From IMG/VR virus record IMGVR_UViG_3300023184_000510, positions 1 to 24,158 of that record: a DNA stretch of 24,158 nt; one strand, given 5' to 3'. Origin of the DNA: a virus. The position numbers and the translations under genes were made by a program. Each line of letters begins with the position of its first letter. Within the stretch, counting starts at the first letter, position 1. Below the pieces are notes generated by a model, which made no database searches, was not told the DNA's origin, and worked only from the letters and a program-made list of their open reading frames with translations. This document shows positions 21,194 through 24,158 of the stretch, piece after piece.

Positions 21194-21727
21194 TTAGTCA
21201 ACTGGATTAAAAAACATAACAAATACAGTTCTTTCTCCTGATTGTATTGTTTCTACTTGATGTGGTAAATCTCTTCTTCCATCAAAATATATTAATGTGC
21301 CAGGCAATGGCTTAATTTTAAAATTTATTGTAGTGAAGTTAATTTCTCCGCCTATATACTGATCATTAAAATAAAATAATCCACTATATATCTGTTCTTC
21401 TTTTCCACTTTCTTTTGAAGCTGCACCATAATCTGTATGTAAGTCTCCAAAATATCCTTTTGACATTGTATGGACAAAACATCTCTTTAAAACAAGATCC
21501 CTCTCATATTCTTTTTCTAATTTAATTTTTGTTTTTTTATATATGTCAAGGATGCCTGTTTTTATACTATCTTCTAAATTATTAAAATCAGACTCTGTTG
21601 TTGCAGTCCAATGTGTCTTAATATATTCTGGCCCGCCCAAACTTTCTATATTTAAAAAGTGAGTTAAATAATTTTTAGTTGTTTCAGGATCAACAAAATT
21701 AATTTGTACTATGGGACCTAATGTCAT
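21194..21727 (-). CDS. 2OG-Fe(II) oxygenase, prolyl-4-hydroxylase-like
   Basis: A 177-residue compact dioxygenase. The triad is H97-x-D99 (LHTDYG) and H156 (LPHQV), with R166 in GERTVF as 2OG ligand; FYFNDQYIGGEINF at 118-131. It is shorter than its neighbours and lacks extra domains. The frame stays open 15 codons further up (ATG at 21772), but the start at 21727 is chosen because AAAGG lies 5 bases upstream and the likely promoter overlaps the longer version. Substrate unknown. Confidence 0.83.
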   Translation of the reverse strand: MTLGPIVQINFVDPETTKNYLTHFLNIESLGGPEYIKTHWTATTESDFNNLEDSIKTGILDIYKKTKIKLEKEYERDLVLKRCFVHTMSKGYFGDLHTDYGAASKESGKEEQIYSGLFYFNDQYIGGEINFTTINFKIKPLPGTLIYFDGRRDLPHQVETIQSGERTVFVMFFNPVD

Positions 21728-21742
21728 ATAAACCTTTCGCTT

Positions 21743-21772
21743 ATAATACATTATACTACATATCCTAGTCAA
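21743..21772 (-). promoter_or_regulatory. Candidate promoter for the 177-aa oxygenase gene
   Basis: On the minus strand TTGACT (21772-21767, 5/6), an 18-base spacer and TATTAT (21748-21743, 5/6). Transcription would begin near 21736, leaving a very short leader. Confidence 0.5.
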
Positions 21773-22034
21773 CTAGTTTATATACTATATATAATATTTT
21801 TGTATTTTCTTTTAATGATAACTTCCAGAATTTTTGCATACAACCCCTATACCCCAATAAAGAAAAATTTATTAGGAACCCCGAAATTATCCTATTATAA
21901 GTAAGTAATTCATCGGTTAGAGCTGTAGCTTTTATCTGAAAGAAATAACTTCCGTCATCATCGCACTTAGAGTTTAACCCCTTGATATTATCTCCGAAAA
22001 CTGTCCAAGGTTAGAAGTGTAGCATTTTAAAATT
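21773..22034. other. 262-base gap without a convincing gene
   Basis: Lies between two leftward oxygenase genes. It is AT-rich at the left and mixed at the right. A 29-codon plus-strand frame (21815-21904) reads MITSRIFAYNPYTPIKKNLL and then stops; it has no ribosome site. A D-arm-like string (21906-21925) does not extend to a tRNA. It may hold a decayed gene or the 3' end of the upstream transcript. Confidence 0.4.
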
Positions 22035-22751
22035 TCACTTGTCAATATCGCCTAAAAGCCAATTTTTAACAGAAATTTTAGATCTATCTCCAATTTGTTT
22101 AAAATAGTTTTTGCTTTTATATTTAAAATACTTTGCGCTGTCTGCATCTATTGAATTAGATAAAAAACAATTAAATGCATATCTTGTGCCAGAGGTTACT
22201 GCGTATGTACCATGTGATTGCAATTCACCAGATCCGTGTATAATTAAATCTCCTTGTTCTGGCTTAAATTTAAAACAATTTTCTGAATAACCATTTAAAT
22301 TTTTTGTTCCGTCTGGAGTTAAATATGGATAATAAACTTCTCCGCCCGTAAATTCACCTAAATATGCAACCATTCCGTAATCTATAGAATGGCATGTTCC
22401 ATAGGGATCATCAACAGTTACTTCTTCCGAATGTTCTTTTCCTGGACTATCTGCATGTACATACATTCCATCTTGACCAGGGATGCTCCTCATAAATTGT
22501 GCTTTAGGGCCTAAAAAATAATCAGGATATACAAGATCAGATAGATTCTCCCAAAGATCTAAAGCTTCTGGAATAAATCTACTTACTCTTGAGTCGTACC
22601 AACTAATTCCACTATCAGAAACTAAAAAATCTTTTTCCTCTAATGTATTTAATATGCTTACATAACGATTTGCCATATCTGCTGAAATATAATTTTTAAA
22701 TAAATATATTTCCTCGGCAATCTCTACACACCCTGGTTTATTTGAAAACAT
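22035..22751 (-). CDS. 2OG-Fe(II) oxygenase, paralogue of the 19167-19907 gene
   Basis: A 238-residue dioxygenase. The triad is H99-x-D101 (VHADSPG) and H180 (QSHGT), with R190 in GTRYAF as 2OG ligand; EFTGGEVYYPYL at 133-144. It is clearly homologous over its length to the protein at 19167-19907 on the other strand, implying duplication with inversion or independent acquisition of relatives. Its C-terminus (KYKSKNYFKQIGDRSKIS) is shorter and basic. It has an apparently leaderless start behind a consensus TGATATAAT. Confidence 0.87.
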   Translation of the reverse strand: MFSNKPGCVEIAEEIYLFKNYISADMANRYVSILNTLEEKDFLVSDSGISWYDSRVSRFIPEALDLWENLSDLVYPDYFLGPKAQFMRSIPGQDGMYVHADSPGKEHSEEVTVDDPYGTCHSIDYGMVAYLGEFTGGEVYYPYLTPDGTKNLNGYSENCFKFKPEQGDLIIHGSGELQSHGTYAVTSGTRYAFNCFLSNSIDADSAKYFKYKSKNYFKQIGDRSKISVKNWLLGDIDK

Positions 22752-22765
22752 ATTTAATTATATCA
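22752..22765 (-). promoter_or_regulatory. Consensus extended -10 giving a leaderless start at 22751
   Basis: On the minus strand TGATATAAT (22765-22757), a perfect TATAAT with the TGn extension, ends 5 bases before the ATG. No Shine-Dalgarno site. Confidence 0.65.
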
Positions 22766-22907
22766 TTATTAAATTCCCTTCTAATTTTCATATTTTAAAA
22801 AATGTTAATATATTTTTATTATGTACGATACATACATTTAAAAAGGTTGTTAATTTTAGATAGTCCGCCCATAATGTCCGAATTGATACATATTCAATAA
22901 GGCAATG

Positions 22908-22919
22908 TGATGTACATCA
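22908..22919. promoter_or_regulatory. 12-bp perfect palindrome, possible operator
   Basis: TGATGTACATCA is a perfect palindrome in the 279-base non-coding region 22752-23030 between divergent transcripts. Such symmetry is typical of dimeric repressor sites; it occurs once, so the call is tentative. Confidence 0.3.
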
Positions 22920-22958
22920 TACAAGATTTTTCCGACACGCCCGAGATACATGCCTCTT

Positions 22959-22986
22959 TTGTCAGTCCCCCCTGTTAGACTAAAAG
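22959..22986 (+). promoter_or_regulatory. Candidate promoter for the 23031 gene
   Basis: TTGTCA (22959-22964, 5/6), a 16-base spacer and TAAAAG (22981-22986, 4/6). An alternative -10 TATAAA at 22987 would need a 22-base spacer. Confidence 0.35.
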
Positions 22987-23030
22987 TATAAAGAAAGTAA
23001 GAAACTCTTACTAAGAAAGGTTAGGTCAAT

Positions 23031-23198
23031 ATGACTAACAGAATATGGGAAAGTCTAAACGACTACACCCTAGATAGCGACGCTAAGCGTCTTGGATATG
23101 TAGCCTGCTCAGCAGGTTGCGGTAGAGTAACCGCTTGGTCACTCTGCGTAATGTGTGGCGGTAACTACGCCGAGCATAACCTAGTCGGTGTGAGGTAA
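23031..23198 (+). CDS. 55-aa zinc-finger-like small protein
   Basis: A 55-residue protein starting MTNRIWESLNDYTLDSDAKR, followed by VACSAGCGRVTAWSLCVMCG. Four cysteines (C26, C30, C39, C42) form a CxxxC-x8-CxxC site, a compact zinc-binding knuckle. Possibly a nucleic-acid-binding or host-takeover factor, but the target is unknown. AAAGG and AGG precede the ATG. Its stop codon lies in the GTAA loop of a stable hairpin. It is the first gene of the compositionally distinct right-hand block. Confidence 0.65.
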   Translation: MTNRIWESLNDYTLDSDAKRLGYVACSAGCGRVTAWSLCVMCGGNYAEHNLVGVR

Positions 23199-23205
23199 CT
23201 CACAC
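23188..23205 (+). terminator. GNRA-capped hairpin containing the stop codon
   Basis: GTGTGAG (23188-23194), loop GTAA, CTCACAC (23199-23205): a perfect 7-bp stem with a GNRA tetraloop; the stop codon TAA is bases 2-4 of the loop. Confidence 0.65.
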
Positions 23206-23215
23206 TCTAGGCGCT

Positions 23216-23231
23216 ACACGCTACGGCGTGT
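23216..23231 (+). terminator. UNCG-capped hairpin between small genes
   Basis: ACACGC (23216-23221), loop TACG, GCGTGT (23226-23231). C(UACG)G is an exceptionally stable UNCG tetraloop. No U-tract follows, so it may act as a processing or stability element, or as part of a terminator before the next promoter. Confidence 0.55.
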
Positions 23232-23235
23232 CGTC

Positions 23236-23264
23236 TTGATAATGTCAGCCACATAGGCTACAAT
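23236..23264 (+). promoter_or_regulatory. Strong candidate promoter for the 23299-24143 gene string
   Basis: TTGATA (23236-23241, 5/6), a 17-base spacer and TACAAT (23259-23264, 5/6). The predicted start near 23271 leaves a short leader with AAGGGG 8 bases before the 23299 ATG. It is among the best two-element sigma-70-type promoters in the window. Confidence 0.65.
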
Positions 23265-23298
23265 TCCTACTATAACTACTAACGAAAGGGGTCACAAA

Positions 23299-23466
23299 AT
23301 GACTCAACCTAAACTCTCACCTCGCTTAGAGGAGATACGCATAGCGCAACAGGCTCGCTATGCTGAACAGCGTGAAGCCTTTGCTAATCGTGAATTACTT
23401 AATACTCTTAATCGTGCTAATCAAACTCTAAATAACCTATACCTACTAACGAAAGAAGAAAACTAA
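23299..23466 (+). CDS. 55-aa helical protein of unknown function
   Basis: A 55-residue Arg/Gln/Asn-rich protein (LSPRLEEIRIAQQARYAEQR, then FANRELLNTLNRANQTLNNL), predicted as one or two long amphipathic helices, probably a coiled coil. AAGGGG lies 8 bases before the ATG and a strong promoter is upstream. It ends in TAATG, sharing one base with the next start. Function not recognised. Confidence 0.68.
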   Translation: MTQPKLSPRLEEIRIAQQARYAEQREAFANRELLNTLNRANQTLNNLYLLTKEEN

Positions 23467-23618
23467 TGACTATCACATACTCACTATGGGACGGCGCACA
23501 ATTACTAGGCGCAGGGCTTACCGCTAATAGCGCAGACGAAATGAATAAGGTTGTAGCAGACCTACAAAAAGTTTCCACTAATGTAGTGGCACACATGAGA
23601 AAGGTAACACAAAACTAA
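23466..23618 (+). CDS. 50-aa small protein of unknown function
   Basis: A 50-residue protein, MTITYSLWDGAQLLGAGLTA, then NSADEMNKVVADLQKVSTNV and a basic end. A short beta-like start is followed by a helix. It overlaps both neighbours by one base (TAATG junctions), which strongly supports it as a real member of a coupled operon. Not recognised. Confidence 0.65.
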   Translation: MTITYSLWDGAQLLGAGLTANSADEMNKVVADLQKVSTNVVAHMRKVTQN

Positions 23619-23821
23619 TGTCATACGCATACTCATACCAAACTAACACAGTAGATAAATACGCCTCTATTCAATCAGATGTTGCAGACCAGTACGCCTA
23701 CCTAGATGAAGAAGAAGCCTATAACAAGGCACTAGAAGAAGGCTCTATGAGTTTGCTTGATGTTAATGATTTTGATGATGATGAACTAGCAAAAGTATTC
23801 GCACTAAGTTGGGATAACTAA
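23618..23821 (+). CDS. 67-aa acidic small protein
   Basis: A 67-residue, very acidic protein (MSYAYSYQTNTVDKYASIQS; DEEEAYNKALEEG; NDFDDDELAKVFALSWDN). Such acidic early proteins can mimic DNA or bind host regulators, but no specific function can be claimed. One-base overlap with the preceding gene. Confidence 0.7.
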   Translation: MSYAYSYQTNTVDKYASIQSDVADQYAYLDEEEAYNKALEEGSMSLLDVNDFDDDELAKVFALSWDN

Positions 23822-23823
23822 TA

Positions 23824-23937
23824 ATGAATAGACTACTAACTAGCCTAGTACAATTAGCCCTTGCAGTACCTGCCCTATACATGGGGCGCATAGTATGGCA
23901 TGAGTTTATTATCGAGATGAAGGAGTTATTTAATTGA
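23824..23937 (+). CDS. 37-aa single-span membrane peptide
   Basis: A 37-residue peptide, MNRLLTSLVQLALAVPALYM, followed by GRIVWHEFIIEMKELFN: one hydrophobic helix at about 4-20 and an amphipathic tail. It starts 2 bases after the preceding stop and ends in a 4-base overlap with the next gene. Too short for family assignment; context supports it. Confidence 0.55.
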   Translation: MNRLLTSLVQLALAVPALYMGRIVWHEFIIEMKELFN

Positions 23938-24143
23938 AGTCACAACTAGAGCGAGACATAGAAATAAAAGAAAGCTTTATAGATTTACTTAATGATGTTT
24001 ATCCTACTGTAAAGATTGGTTACTCTACCTTTACTCCCGCCGAGATCTTGGAGTGTTGCGACCCTATCGCCTTTAGTATAGGCGTTATAGAGCATGAGGA
24101 CTACATGCTAGAGCGTGGCGAGCTAGATGATGAAGAGATGTAA
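23934..24143 (+). CDS. 69-aa acidic small protein with TTG start
   Basis: A 69-residue protein (LERDIEIKESFIDLLNDVYP; GYSTFTPAEILECCDPIAFS; VIEHEDYMLERGELDDEE). The G-Y-x-x-x-P-x-x-x-L-x-x-x-D-P-I-A-F pattern resembles, from memory, a small family of hypothetical proteins widespread in phages. It begins with TTG, 8 bases after AAGGAG and overlapping the previous stop as TTGA. Function unknown. Confidence 0.68.
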   Translation: MKSQLERDIEIKESFIDLLNDVYPTVKIGYSTFTPAEILECCDPIAFSIGVIEHEDYMLERGELDDEEM

Positions 24144-24158
24144 ATCACACTAGCCTAG

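Noticed and set aside
21906-21925. tRNA D-arm-like string (TAATTCATCGGTTAGAGCTG)
   Set aside because: The D-stem pairs poorly, the flanking 7-base acceptor has no partner downstream, and no anticodon stem or T-loop follows.
22805-22980. Two short plus-strand frames (32 and 22 codons) in the region before the early block
   Set aside because: No good ribosome site for the first, atypical composition for both, and they overlap the likely promoter and palindrome region.

Overview
The window looks like part of a tailed double-stranded DNA phage genome (Caudoviricetes). It has a run of tail-fibre and tail-appendage genes, a holin candidate, a secreted muralytic enzyme, a phage-type class II ribonucleotide reductase and blocks of tiny tightly packed genes. 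It has no rRNA, no ribosomal protein genes and no tRNA that I could find. Most of it is strongly AT-rich. Start signals are a mix of good Shine-Dalgarno sites and apparently leaderless starts, the latter being common in Actinobacteria. The B12-dependent reductase and the small Cys-containing protein at 17508 resemble, from memory, those of freshwater actinophages. The host assignment is therefore a low-confidence inference; the phage assignment is strong.

Layout. Positions 1-16753 are one long leftward gene run. In transcription order it begins with nrdJ (14819-16753) and an EF-hand-bearing holin candidate (14510-14749). A tail/fibre block follows (6216-14437: eight structural proteins, one with 57-bp coiled-coil-like repeats). 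Next comes a protein with two Fn3-like domains, a [S/A/N]PPGFF repeat and a Hint domain (4862-6187). Then there is a cassette of modifying enzymes: a PAPS-type sulfotransferase, an aspartyl/asparaginyl beta-hydroxylase-like protein, three prolyl-4-hydroxylase-like 2OG-Fe(II) oxygenases and two tandem DUF6065-like proteins. Positions 16955-18200 run rightward: endolysin and three small genes, closed by a triple hairpin with a strong terminator. Positions 18299-22765 are a second modification island: a 47-aa Cys protein, a SAM methyltransferase and one oxygenase rightward, and three oxygenases plus one small protein leftward. Positions 23031-24143 hold six tiny rightward genes in a compositionally distinct, more GC-rich and CTAG-rich block that looks like early genes.

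How the genes may work together. Eight complete 2OG-Fe(II) oxygenase-family genes (plus perhaps the start of a ninth) occur in 24 kb, with a sulfotransferase and a methyltransferase. The leftmost cassette lies immediately downstream of, and apparently co-transcribed with, a virion-type protein carrying about a dozen hexapeptides, most of which contain Pro-Pro-Gly, the classical collagen prolyl-4-hydroxylase context. The most interesting hypothesis is a phage-encoded system that hydroxylates, and perhaps sulfates, its own tail-fibre proteins, coupled to a possibly autoproteolytic Hint domain. This is inference from gene content, motifs and synteny; nothing in the sequence proves the substrate.
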